23,065 bases of DNA from an uncultured Limnohabitans sp. Its GTDB lineage: Bacteria > Pseudomonadota > Gammaproteobacteria > Burkholderiales > Burkholderiaceae_C. The notes beneath the pieces were generated by a model. The model searched no databases. It was given only the letters and a program-made list of their open reading frames with translations, and was not told the DNA's origin. The position numbers and the translations under genes are program-made. Shown in pieces: positions 1-6,385 of this stretch; the stretch's first letter is position 1, and each line of letters begins with the position of its first letter. The stretch lies in contig CALEYZ010000163.1 in assembly GCA_937928195.1 (NCBI GenBank), positions 1 to 23,065 on the forward strand, in the 5' to 3' direction.

Positions 1-447
1 GGCCACTTGGGCCATGGTTTTGCCTGCGTTCAAAGGTGCAAGTCGCTGCGCCACAAACTGCTGCTGAAAGTCGCCATCTTGTTGGCCAAATGCAGGGCTG
101 CTGGCGGCAATCACCAGACCTTCAATTCGTTCTGGGCAATGGGTCCAGGCTTGCAAGGCCACCATGCCGCCCATGCTGTGGCCCACCAGCACCGCCTTTT
201 GAACATTGGCTTTGTTCAGTAACAGTTCCAGCGATTTGGCCAGGCTGTTAAAACTGAGAGCACCCGTTAAAGGGCTGTCGCCATAACCGGGCATGTCCCA
301 AGCCAGCGCGCGATAGCCCTTGCTTGCAAAGCAATCGACAGACGACTGAAAGCCTTTTTTTCCGCCACCGATGCCATGCAAAAAAACCAATGTGGTTTTG
401 GCATCGGCAGGGCCTGCCTCAATCCAAGAGGGCAAGTCGGCCATCAT
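1..447 (-). CDS. alpha/beta-fold hydrolase, 5' part only (gene runs off the window's left edge)
   Basis: The first 149 residues of an alpha/beta hydrolase are visible; the C-terminus lies outside the window. The oxyanion segment HGIGG is near residue 24 and the nucleophile elbow GHSMGG puts the catalytic Ser at about residue 91; the acid and His should be in the missing part. The start is the ATG at 447-445, which overlaps the stop of the upstream dioxygenase-like gene as ATGA, so translation is probably coupled. A second ATG follows immediately. In nicotinate-type pathways the NicX product N-formylmaleamate is hydrolysed by an alpha/beta hydrolase (NicD), so this position suggests a similar ring-cleavage-product hydrolase. 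That role rests on context only: outside the generic motifs I see no specific NicD signature. Confidence 0.85.
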   Translation of the reverse strand, partial: MMADLPSWIEAGPADAKTTLVFLHGIGGGKKGFQSSVDCFASKGYRALAWDMPGYGDSPLTGALSFNSLAKSLELLLNKANVQKAVLVGHSMGGMVALQAWTHCPERIEGLVIAASSPAFGQQDGDFQQQFVAQRLAPLNAGKTMAQVA

Positions 448-1529
448 GGCGCAGGACTTTCAAACACGCCCGGCACCAGCGCACCTTCGTTCACCACGCA
501 CTGGCCATCCAGTTGGATGGTGCAGCCACGCATAGGCAAATCAAAGTGGCCCAGCGTGTGACGGCCAGCCACTTCGTTGGCGCCGGTGGAATACAAAAAG
601 TTACCGGCAAAGGCACGCAACTCGGTGCCATTGCAATCACGCTTGTCATAAAAAGTCATGGCATCCCAGCGCGCTGCGGGGTTCAAACCAAAACCCACAT
701 GCGACACGGCGCACGCATCGCGATGGCCCTCTTTGTCAATCCAGGTTTGGTAGTACGTCCGCATCATGTCCACATCCACACCCTCGCCTTCAATGCGAGT
801 GATGGTGTCGTTTTCAATGGTGAGGCGAATGGTGTCACGCAAATAGCGCTTGAAGGTTAAGTTGACATCGCCTGGCGCCATGACCAAAGTGCCATTGACA
901 CTGCCCGCAGCAGGAAAGGCCAAGGCCAAACCACCCGGCCAGTGCGACACCATGCCCGGCTTGCTGCAAAAACCCCAGACACCACCCACCACAGCCGACT
1001 TCAATTGGATGTTCAAATCAGTGCCCGCTTTGGATGTCACGTGCATGTGTTGCGTGCCGCGCAATTTTTTCATGGCATTGCGCACAACCGACTCCAGCGC
1101 AGGGTCGGGCACGGTGCGCTCTAAAATTTCTGGATGTTCATTGGAAATCATGAACAAGCGCGGCACCACGCCATCAGCGCCTTTCAAAATCGCTGGCAAT
1201 TCAGGCGCATGCAACATGCCCTCCACCGTGCAATCAATCACCACGTTGGCACGTTGCAGTGCGGCAACCACAGGCGCCAAGTTTTGAATCACATCGGTGG
1301 CACCGGTAGAACGCACTGGCGCAGGCGCAGTCAACGCAGGTGTTGGCAAACACACCTCAAAGATTTTGGCGCCCATGCGCTGCAAGGTGATGCGTGCCAA
1401 ATCCACATTGACACGGCGCGACTGACTTTCGGTCAGCAAGGCCACCACATCGCCCTCATTAATTTTGCACAGGGCAAAGGTGCGCTCAAACGCGTCCAAC
1501 CAGCGGTGTTCAATTTGCTCAATCAGCAT
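444..1529 (-). CDS. NicX-like (2,5-dihydroxypyridine 5,6-dioxygenase family) non-haem iron dioxygenase
   Basis: A 361-residue protein resembling NicX of Pseudomonas putida along its C-terminal half. The segment SHVGFGLNPAARWDAM, the block RAFAGNFLYSTGANE and the pair GHFDLPMRGC match the NicX blocks carrying the proposed iron ligands His265, His318 and Asp320; the equivalents here are about His277, His328 and Asp330. NicX opens 2,5-dihydroxypyridine to N-formylmaleamate. Automated annotation often calls this family leucyl aminopeptidase (M29-like), which I consider misleading. The start at 1529 is chosen over an in-frame ATG at 1601 because AAGGAG lies 6 nt upstream and the extra 24 codons would run through the divergent promoter. 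The stop overlaps the hydrolase start. The substrate is uncertain: no 6-hydroxynicotinate or picolinate hydroxylase gene is visible in the window. Confidence 0.8.
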   Translation of the reverse strand: MLIEQIEHRWLDAFERTFALCKINEGDVVALLTESQSRRVNVDLARITLQRMGAKIFEVCLPTPALTAPAPVRSTGATDVIQNLAPVVAALQRANVVIDCTVEGMLHAPELPAILKGADGVVPRLFMISNEHPEILERTVPDPALESVVRNAMKKLRGTQHMHVTSKAGTDLNIQLKSAVVGGVWGFCSKPGMVSHWPGGLALAFPAAGSVNGTLVMAPGDVNLTFKRYLRDTIRLTIENDTITRIEGEGVDVDMMRTYYQTWIDKEGHRDACAVSHVGFGLNPAARWDAMTFYDKRDCNGTELRAFAGNFLYSTGANEVAGRHTLGHFDLPMRGCTIQLDGQCVVNEGALVPGVFESPAP

Positions 1530-1566
1530 GTCAGCTCCTTGCGATGCCACTCTTGTCAAAGTGGTT

Positions 1567-1580
1567 TTGAAATAGTTCAA
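1567..1580. promoter_or_regulatory. candidate operator: TTGAA-N4-TTCAA inverted repeat
   Basis: TTGAAATAGTTCAA is a perfect 5-bp-arm inverted repeat in the 83-bp region between the divergent NicX-like and flavin reductase genes. Its core AAATAGTT recurs, also with flanking dyad symmetry, at 10956-10963 in the promoter of the 2-aminobenzoyl-CoA operon. MarR-family regulators commonly bind such short dyads. Its 5' half, TTGAAA, could also be the -35 of a plus-strand promoter (see the neighbouring site). Confidence 0.4.
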
Positions 1581-1588
1581 CCAGTTTA

Positions 1589-1602
1589 TATGAAATTTCA
1601 TA
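1589..1602. promoter_or_regulatory. perfect 14-bp palindrome TATGAAATTTCATA, candidate MarR operator
   Basis: TATGAAATTTCATA reads identically on both strands and lies 11 bp before the flavin reductase start, within the divergent promoter region. A MarR-family gene is second in the plus-strand unit, the usual arrangement for an autoregulated divergent operon. Binding here would cover the -10 region of either promoter. Assignment to the MarR at 2156 is inference. Confidence 0.55.
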
Positions 1603-1612
1603 CAATGGCCTC

Positions 1613-2137
1613 ATGAATTCCCCTAGCACGCCCTTCGACATCCCCCAATTCAAGCAAGCCTTGTCTCGCTTTCCAACCGGGGTGTCTGTCATCACCACCC
1701 ACCAAGGTGGCGAGGCCAATCCCGCCGATTGGGGGCATTCATTCGTGGGGCTGACGGCCAGCTCGTTCAACAGTGTGTCGCTCACGCCGCCCTTGGTGGT
1801 GTGGAGTTTGGGCTTAAGCTCTCGCACCGTACCGTCTTTTCAAAAAGCGTCTCACTACGTCATCAACATTCTGAGTGACCAGCAACTGCCCATCTGTCAG
1901 CAATTTGCATTCGGCCAAGGCGATCGGTTCAAAGGCGTGGACTATGAATTGGGTGCCACGGGTTTGCCGGTTCTCAAGGGCGCTTTGGCTTGGTTTGAAT
2001 GCCGCAACCGCAGCCAATATCCCGAAGGCGATCACATCATTTTTGTGGGCGAGGTAGAGCGTTGCGGCTTTGCCGATGGTTCGCCATTGGTGTATCAGCA
2101 AGGTGGCTTCCACATCGCTCAAAAACTGCCCGCCTGA
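1613..2137 (+). CDS. flavin reductase family protein (HpaC-type, FMN-binding split barrel)
   Basis: A 174-residue protein with the FPTGVSVIT block near residue 20 and GLTASSFNSVSLTPPLVV near residues 56-73, typical of the flavin reductase domain used by two-component monooxygenases. The length fits the family. Such enzymes use NAD(P)H to reduce free FMN or FAD and pass it to a separate oxygenase. No partner oxygenase is in the plus-strand unit; the 2-aminobenzoyl-CoA enzyme carries its own flavin domain, so the partner is probably outside the window to the left. The ATG at 1613 has no convincing Shine-Dalgarno and would lie very close to the predicted transcription start. MarR follows after 18 nt. 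Confidence 0.85.
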   Translation: MNSPSTPFDIPQFKQALSRFPTGVSVITTHQGGEANPADWGHSFVGLTASSFNSVSLTPPLVVWSLGLSSRTVPSFQKASHYVINILSDQQLPICQQFAFGQGDRFKGVDYELGATGLPVLKGALAWFECRNRSQYPEGDHIIFVGEVERCGFADGSPLVYQQGGFHIAQKLPA

Positions 2138-2155
2138 TCTGCACCCACCGCCACC

Positions 2156-2599
2156 ATGAACGACAAAGAATTCGTCGACAGCTACTTGCCCTATTTGCTC
2201 GCGCGCGCAAGCTTCATGATTTCTTCAGAATTTCACGCCGAAGTAGAGGCGGCAGGCCTGACAGTTTCAGAATGGCGGATACTGGCTTCGCTGTCAGGCG
2301 TCCAGAGACGCACCGTCGGTGAATTGGCAGACATCGTTTTGGCAAAACAACCCACACTGACCAAAATGGTGATGCGCATGGCGTCAGAAAATTTGGTGAA
2401 GCGTACGCCTTGCACACAAGATAAACGGCAAGCGTGGGTGAGTCTTACGGCAGCTGGCCAGAAGGTGGTCAAACCGCTTCTCAAAAAGGCCGCAAGTCAT
2501 GAACAAAAAATTCTTCAAAGCCTAGGCCAGTCTCACAGTCAGTCTTTAATTTCAAACTTGCAGCGATTGATTTCTCTGAGCACACAAGCGGAAAAGTAA
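2156..2599 (+). CDS. MarR-family transcriptional regulator (first of two)
   Basis: A 147-residue winged-helix protein. Helix-turn-helix and wing elements run from about residue 38 (VSEWRILASLSG) through GELADIVLAKQPTLTKMVMRM and end in a DKRQAWVSLTAAG wing, the DxR-type MarR signature. It follows the flavin reductase by 18 nt and diverges from the NicX-like gene, the usual place for a ligand-responsive local repressor. NicR and PicR, regulators of nicotinate and picolinate degradation, are also MarR proteins, so an aromatic or pyridine effector is plausible. There is no obvious ribosome binding site before the ATG (CCGCCACC), so translation may depend on the upstream gene. The palindromes at 1567-1602 are its likeliest targets. 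Confidence 0.9.
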   Translation: MNDKEFVDSYLPYLLARASFMISSEFHAEVEAAGLTVSEWRILASLSGVQRRTVGELADIVLAKQPTLTKMVMRMASENLVKRTPCTQDKRQAWVSLTAAGQKVVKPLLKKAASHEQKILQSLGQSHSQSLISNLQRLISLSTQAEK

Positions 2600-2631
2600 G
2601 TCATTGAAAGTTTGGTCAGGGTCAAGACACG

Positions 2632-2652
2632 GTGTATCGCCTCATGATACAC
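2632..2652. promoter_or_regulatory. candidate HigA operator: GTGTATC-N7-GATACAC inverted repeat
   Basis: A perfect 7-bp inverted repeat separated by 7 nt lies 2 nt before the higB start codon. HigA-type antitoxins autorepress by binding dyads over their own promoter, and position and symmetry fit. It survives although the toxin is broken, so the antitoxin may still regulate itself. Confidence 0.6.
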
Positions 2653-2654
2653 TG

Positions 2655-2773
2655 ATGATCAAAAGCTTTCGCCATAAAGGCATTGGTCGATTTCAGTCAA
2701 TGGCAATTGGCGACTTACTTTCACGTTCGACAATCAGGATGCCGTACTGGTTGACTATCAAGACTACCACTGA
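2655..2773 (+). pseudogene. higB: higB toxin remnant with internal deletion
   Basis: The reading frame begins MIKSFRHKGIGRF, the normal N-terminus of RelE-superfamily HigB toxins. Directly afterwards, in a different frame (from about 2693), the sequence encodes SVNGNWRLTFTF...LVDYQDYH followed by TGA at 2771-2773, the normal HigB C-terminus. Typical HigB proteins are about 92 residues, but only about 13 plus 27 residues' worth of sequence remains. Roughly 50 central codons are missing and the frame is broken at the junction. The original frame reads on out of phase and does not rebuild a toxin. The stop of the C-terminal fragment sits 5 nt before higA, the usual spacing. I infer a simple internal deletion; there is no insertion sequence at the junction. 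Confidence 0.8.
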
Positions 2774-2778
2774 ACACC

Positions 2779-3156
2779 ATGACGCAAATGCACAACCCGC
2801 CACACCCAGGTGAAAGCCTTCTAGAAGATGTGTTGCCAGCCCTAGGATTGACTGTGACCAGTGCAGCCGAACAACTGGGTGTCTCGCGCGTCCAGCTCTC
2901 ACGAGTGCTCCATGGTCACTCGCCTATCACACCACAACTTGCACTGAGGTTGGAGCGTTGGTTAGAAGGCACGACCGCAGAAGTCTGGCTCAATTTACAG
3001 TTGGCTCACGACATTTGGCAAGCCCGGAAAAACAAGCCCATCAAGTCAGTGAAGCCAGCAAAAATCCCCAGCAATCTGAGATTTCAATTTCAAGGCTTAA
3101 CAGCCGTCACCTCAATCTCCACCAAAGCACGTTCTTCCACCAAATCGGCCACCTGA
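2779..3156 (+). CDS. higA: HigA-family antitoxin, orphan, with extended C-terminus
   Basis: A 125-residue protein opening with the HigA signature HNPPHPGESL, then an XRE-type helix-turn-helix (TVTSAAEQLGVSRVQLSRVL, about residues 25-44) and the conserved tail VWLNLQLAHDIWQARKN at about residues 69-85. Typical HigA proteins end near residue 95-100. Here the frame continues about 25-30 residues, and its last 67 bp are antisense to the 3' end of the convergent Rid-family gene, so the native stop was probably lost or displaced. HigA normally neutralises HigB and represses the operon; with higB broken, only DNA binding at the upstream dyad is likely to remain. Confidence 0.85.
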   Translation: MTQMHNPPHPGESLLEDVLPALGLTVTSAAEQLGVSRVQLSRVLHGHSPITPQLALRLERWLEGTTAEVWLNLQLAHDIWQARKNKPIKSVKPAKIPSNLRFQFQGLTAVTSISTKARSSTKSAT

Positions 3157-3494
3157 ACCAAGGTCATGGCGGGGTAGTTTTTGCCCATCACCTCTTGGTA
3201 CACCTTGCCCAATTCGCGCCCCCGGGCCACGTACTCTTTTTTGTCTTTGACATACCAGGTCATGCGGGCCATGTGCTCAGGCCCAGCACCCGCACAGGCC
3301 AGCGTGGCCACAATGTTTTGCAGTGCTTGTTTGCACTGCGCAACAAAGTCATCGGTTTCAAATTGACACTGGCCATTCCAGCCAATCATGCCGGCGACAA
3401 AAATCATTTCACCACGGGCGGCAATGCCGTTGGCATAGCCCTTGGCGGGTGCCCATCCTTCGGGCTGAAGGACTCGCAAAATTCCTTGTGACAT
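3090..3494 (-). CDS. Rid-family (YjgF/YER057c/UK114) protein of the 2-aminobenzoyl-CoA operon
   Basis: A 134-residue Rid-fold protein with GEMIFVAGMIGWN near residue 30, a central NIVATLACAGAGPEHM, and a C-terminal EIEVTAVKP strand. RidA proteins hydrolyse enamine and imine intermediates and release ammonia. By eye, the arginine essential for this in RidA (Arg105 of Escherichia coli, in VEVARLP) aligns with Asp117 here (VQVADLVEE), so this belongs to a subfamily without that residue and its activity cannot be assumed. Operon position suggests handling of the enamine-containing 2-amino-5-oxocyclohexenecarboxyl-CoA, which is inference. The ATG at 3494 follows AAGGAG, which overlaps the ligase stop, with 6 nt spacing. 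It is the last gene of the operon and overlaps higA tail to tail. Confidence 0.88.
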   Translation of the reverse strand: MSQGILRVLQPEGWAPAKGYANGIAARGEMIFVAGMIGWNGQCQFETDDFVAQCKQALQNIVATLACAGAGPEHMARMTWYVKDKKEYVARGRELGKVYQEVMGKNYPAMTLVQVADLVEERALVEIEVTAVKP

Positions 3495-3504
3495 CTTCTG
3501 CTCC

Positions 3505-5205
3505 TTATTTTTCTGAATTGAAGGCAGGCGCTTGCTGGCGTAATTTGAAGCGCTGCAGTTTGCCCGTCTCGGTGCGTGGCAAGGTGTCGCAAAACACCAC
3601 ACGCCTTGGGTATTTAAAAGGCGCAATGGTTTGTTTCACAAACTCTTGAATTTCTTTTTCCAAAGCAGGCGCGCCTGTGTGGCCGGGCTTGAGCACCACA
3701 AAGGCCATCACCACTTGTCCGCGCTCGATGTCACTGGCGCCCACCACACCACATTCCGCCACCGCGGGGTGTTGCATCAAGGCGCCTTCCACCTCGGGGC
3801 CCGCAATGTTGTAGCCCGCTGAAATGATCATGTCGTCATTGCGCGCTTGGTAACTGAAATAGCCATCGGCATCCATCACAAAGGTATCGCCTGGTAAGTT
3901 CCAGCCACCTTTGACGTAGTCCTTTTGGCGAGGATCGTCTAAATACCGGCAACCCGTTGGACCTCTGACCGCCAATCGACCGACAACACCCGGTGGGACC
4001 GGCTGCATGTCCTCGTCCACAATTTGCGCTTGGTAGCCGGGCACCACTTTGCCAATGCTGCCAGCGCGCACATCGTGTCCTGCACTGGAGATGTAGATGT
4101 GAATCACTTCGGTCCCGCCAATGCCATCGGTCATCTCCAGACCTGTGGCTTTTTTCCACAATTGGCGCGTGGCATCGGGCAAGGCTTCTCCGGCGGACAC
4201 CGTGTGCTTGAGTGTTTTCAAATCAAAGGCTTGCGGCTTGTCAATCACCATCATGGCCATCTGGCGGTACATGGTGGGCGCCGTGTAGCACTGCGTGACG
4301 CCATACTTCGCCACCGCTTGCAGCAAAGATTCTGGTGTGTATTTTTCAAGCAGCACGGCACAGGCACCGTAGCGCATCGGGAAGGCCAGCAAGCCGCCCA
4401 AACCAAACGTGAATGCGATGGGCGGCGTGCCGCACACAATGTCGGACGCGTCCATCTTCAACACATGGCGTGGGAACAAATCGCACATGGCCAAAATGTC
4501 GCGGTGAAAATGCATCGTGCCTTTGGGCTGACCCGTGGTGCCACTGGTGAACGCAATCAGACACACATCATCACGGCTGGTGGGATGCGCTTCAAATGCA
4601 GGGGCATGCTGAGCCATGCGTGCTTCGACGCCCTCGGCATCCTCCGATCGGAACCAGCGCACTTGTTTCAATGCAGGTGCATGGTGTGCATGCGCAGCAT
4701 CTGTGCAATGGCCCAGCTCTTCGGCCAACAAGCTGTCGCACAGGGCGGCACTCACTTGGGCTTTGTCAATGATTTGCTTCAACTCTGCGGCTCGCAGCAA
4801 GGGCATGGTGGGCACGACCACCAAACCGGCTTTGAGGGCGGCCAAAAAGCAAGCGGCCATCATGGGGCTGTTGCCACCGCGCAGCAGCAAACGCTGCCCA
4901 GACTTCATGCCCATGTCGGTCACCAAGACGTGAGCAATTTGATTCACCTTGGCTTGCAATTGGGCGTACGTCCAGCCAATCTCGCCGGCGCTGTCCATGC
5001 CGCGCACCGCCACGCGGTCACCTCGACCATTGGCCACATGCGCATCCAACAAGCCTTGCACGCAATTGAGTTGCTCGGGGTACTGAACTTCGGGTCGGTC
5101 AAATACAAACACCGGCCACTGATCTTGGGGTGGCAAGCGATCGCGCGTGAAGGTGTCAAAGTGCGACGAAGGTGCCAGCGCCGCAGAAGAAGTTGAGAGT
5201 GTCAT
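3505..5205 (-). CDS. abmG: 2-aminobenzoate-CoA ligase (ANL-superfamily acyl-CoA synthetase)
   Basis: A 566-residue AMP-forming ligase. The ATP-binding loop FTSGTTGQPKG is at about 219-229, the adenine motif region DGIGGTEVIHIYIS follows the middle of the protein, the hinge segment YQARNDDMIISAGYNI marks the C-terminal domain, and the catalytic lysine is in RTETGKLQRFKLR (about Lys549). It resembles benzoate/2-aminobenzoate-CoA ligases, which convert the acid with ATP and CoA to the thioester, AMP and pyrophosphate. Specificity for anthranilate is inferred from the co-operonic monooxygenase/reductase. The ATG at 5205 is preferred over an in-frame GTG at 5217, which overlaps the upstream stop but has no ribosome binding site. 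The symbol follows Azoarcus evansii usage as I recall it. Confidence 0.85.
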   Translation of the reverse strand: MTLSTSSAALAPSSHFDTFTRDRLPPQDQWPVFVFDRPEVQYPEQLNCVQGLLDAHVANGRGDRVAVRGMDSAGEIGWTYAQLQAKVNQIAHVLVTDMGMKSGQRLLLRGGNSPMMAACFLAALKAGLVVVPTMPLLRAAELKQIIDKAQVSAALCDSLLAEELGHCTDAAHAHHAPALKQVRWFRSEDAEGVEARMAQHAPAFEAHPTSRDDVCLIAFTSGTTGQPKGTMHFHRDILAMCDLFPRHVLKMDASDIVCGTPPIAFTFGLGGLLAFPMRYGACAVLLEKYTPESLLQAVAKYGVTQCYTAPTMYRQMAMMVIDKPQAFDLKTLKHTVSAGEALPDATRQLWKKATGLEMTDGIGGTEVIHIYISSAGHDVRAGSIGKVVPGYQAQIVDEDMQPVPPGVVGRLAVRGPTGCRYLDDPRQKDYVKGGWNLPGDTFVMDADGYFSYQARNDDMIISAGYNIAGPEVEGALMQHPAVAECGVVGASDIERGQVVMAFVVLKPGHTGAPALEKEIQEFVKQTIAPFKYPRRVVFCDTLPRTETGKLQRFKLRQQAPAFNSEK

Positions 5206-5213
5206 GCCAGGCC

Positions 5214-6383
5214 TCACTTGAGTAAATCGCGACCAATGATCAGTTGCTGTACTTCGGTTGCGCCTTCATAAATGCGCAACGCCCGAATTTCTCGGTACAA
5301 AGACTCGACGATGCACCCTTTTTTCACCCCCATGCCGCCATGCATTTGCACCGCCATGTCAATGATTTGCTGTGCGTTTTCGGTGGCGGTCATTTTGGCC
5401 ATGGCCGCCTCTTGCGTGATGCGCTGACCTTGATCTCGCAGCCATGCGGCGCGATAAGTCAGCAAGGTGGCGGCATCCAACAACGTGGCCATTTGCGCCA
5501 GCTTGCTTTGTGTGATTTGAAAATCGCCCAAGGACTGACCAAACATCTTGCGTTGTTTGGCCCATGCAATGGACTCGTCCAGTGCACGGCGCGCAAAGCC
5601 CAAGGATGCGGCAGCCACCGATGTTCTGAACACATCGAGGGTCGCCATCGCAACCTTGAAACCTTCGCCGGCCGCACCAATGCGCTTGGCATATGGCACC
5701 AGCACATTGTTGAAATGCAATTTGGCCAAGGGGTGCGGTGCCACCACATCAATGCGCTCGGCAATTTCCAAACCAGGCGTGTTCGCATCCACAATGAAGG
5801 CACTGATGCCACGCGCTCCTGGCGCTTCACCGGTACGGGCAAACACCACATAAAAATCAGCAATGCCGCCGTTGGAAATCCAAGTCTTGAAACCGTTCAA
5901 GCGGTAGCCTTCTGCAGTTTCTACCGCACTGCATTGCATGGCTGCCACATCAGATCCGGCATCCGGCTCACTCAACGCAAAGGCCGCCAAGGCGTCGCCC
6001 TTGGCCACACGCGGCAAGTAAGCAGCTTGCTGTTCTGGCGTGCCCTTCAAACTGATGGCGCCAGAACCCAAGCCTTGCATGGCAAATGCAAAATCGGCCA
6101 GACCGTGATGCCACGCCAGCTCTTCACGCAACATGCAAATGGTGCGTGTGTCGATCACATCGGCCGCGCCGCCATGCGCTTTGCCAGCAATGGCCGGCTT
6201 GAGCCAGCCGCCTTGGCCCAAAGCCCTGACCAAACTCACGCATTCGCGGTCAATCGCTTCGCGCGATTCATCGTGACCGTGCAAGCCCGCAAACTGTTGG
6301 TTTGTCCAAGTTTGCAATTGGTTTTTGAAGGTGCGGTGCGATTCGTCAAAAAATGGCCACGCCAAGTGTGCATTGGAATTCAT
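5214..6383 (-). CDS. acyl-CoA dehydrogenase
   Basis: A 389-residue flavoprotein of the acyl-CoA dehydrogenase family. LSEPDAGSDVAAM and FKTWISNGGIADFYVV form the FAD/substrate-binding middle domain. QMHGGMGV and RIYEGATEVQQLIIGRDLL close the C-terminal helical domain, with the catalytic base probably Glu373 in YEGATEVQ. It would introduce an alpha,beta double bond into the alicyclic or ring-opened CoA thioester formed from 2-aminobenzoyl-CoA, passing electrons to ETF. The ATG at 6383 has AAGGAG 7 nt upstream and lies 2 nt after the stop of the crotonase-fold gene; a TTG at 6389 in the same frame is less likely. The ligase follows after 8 nt. Confidence 0.92.
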   Translation of the reverse strand: MNSNAHLAWPFFDESHRTFKNQLQTWTNQQFAGLHGHDESREAIDRECVSLVRALGQGGWLKPAIAGKAHGGAADVIDTRTICMLREELAWHHGLADFAFAMQGLGSGAISLKGTPEQQAAYLPRVAKGDALAAFALSEPDAGSDVAAMQCSAVETAEGYRLNGFKTWISNGGIADFYVVFARTGEAPGARGISAFIVDANTPGLEIAERIDVVAPHPLAKLHFNNVLVPYAKRIGAAGEGFKVAMATLDVFRTSVAAASLGFARRALDESIAWAKQRKMFGQSLGDFQITQSKLAQMATLLDAATLLTYRAAWLRDQGQRITQEAAMAKMTATENAQQIIDMAVQMHGGMGVKKGCIVESLYREIRALRIYEGATEVQQLIIGRDLLK

Positions 6384-6385
6384 GC

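Larger units (their letters stand above)
1567..1602 (+). promoter_or_regulatory. possible plus-strand promoter overlapping the palindromes
   Basis: TTGAAA (1567-1572) and TATGAA (1589-1594) are spaced by 16 nt and would start transcription about 12 nt before the flavin reductase ATG at 1613. Each hexamer matches the sigma70 consensus at only four of six positions, so the call is weak. No clear minus-strand promoter stands out; a TATAAA at 1590-1585 (minus) could be its -10 but lacks a good -35. Confidence 0.3.

Noticed and set aside
444..1529. Leucyl aminopeptidase (M29) function for the NicX-like gene
   Set aside because: The conserved blocks match NicX, including the His and His-x-Asp iron-ligand pattern, and the context is aromatic catabolism rather than peptide processing.
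1530..1601. Upstream start at 1601 for the NicX-like gene
   Set aside because: It would place coding sequence over the divergent promoter and palindromes, while the ATG at 1529 has AAGGAG at ideal spacing.
2604..2813. 69-residue open frame across the higB remnant as a functional small protein
   Set aside because: It starts like HigB only after an internal Met and then reads the HigB C-terminus out of frame, so it is best explained as a broken toxin gene.
4024..5196. 390-codon open frame on the plus strand opposite the ligase gene
   Set aside because: It lies wholly antisense to a gene with clear ANL motifs, has low-complexity His/Gln/Arg-rich composition typical of GC-rich shadow frames, and has no recognisable domain.
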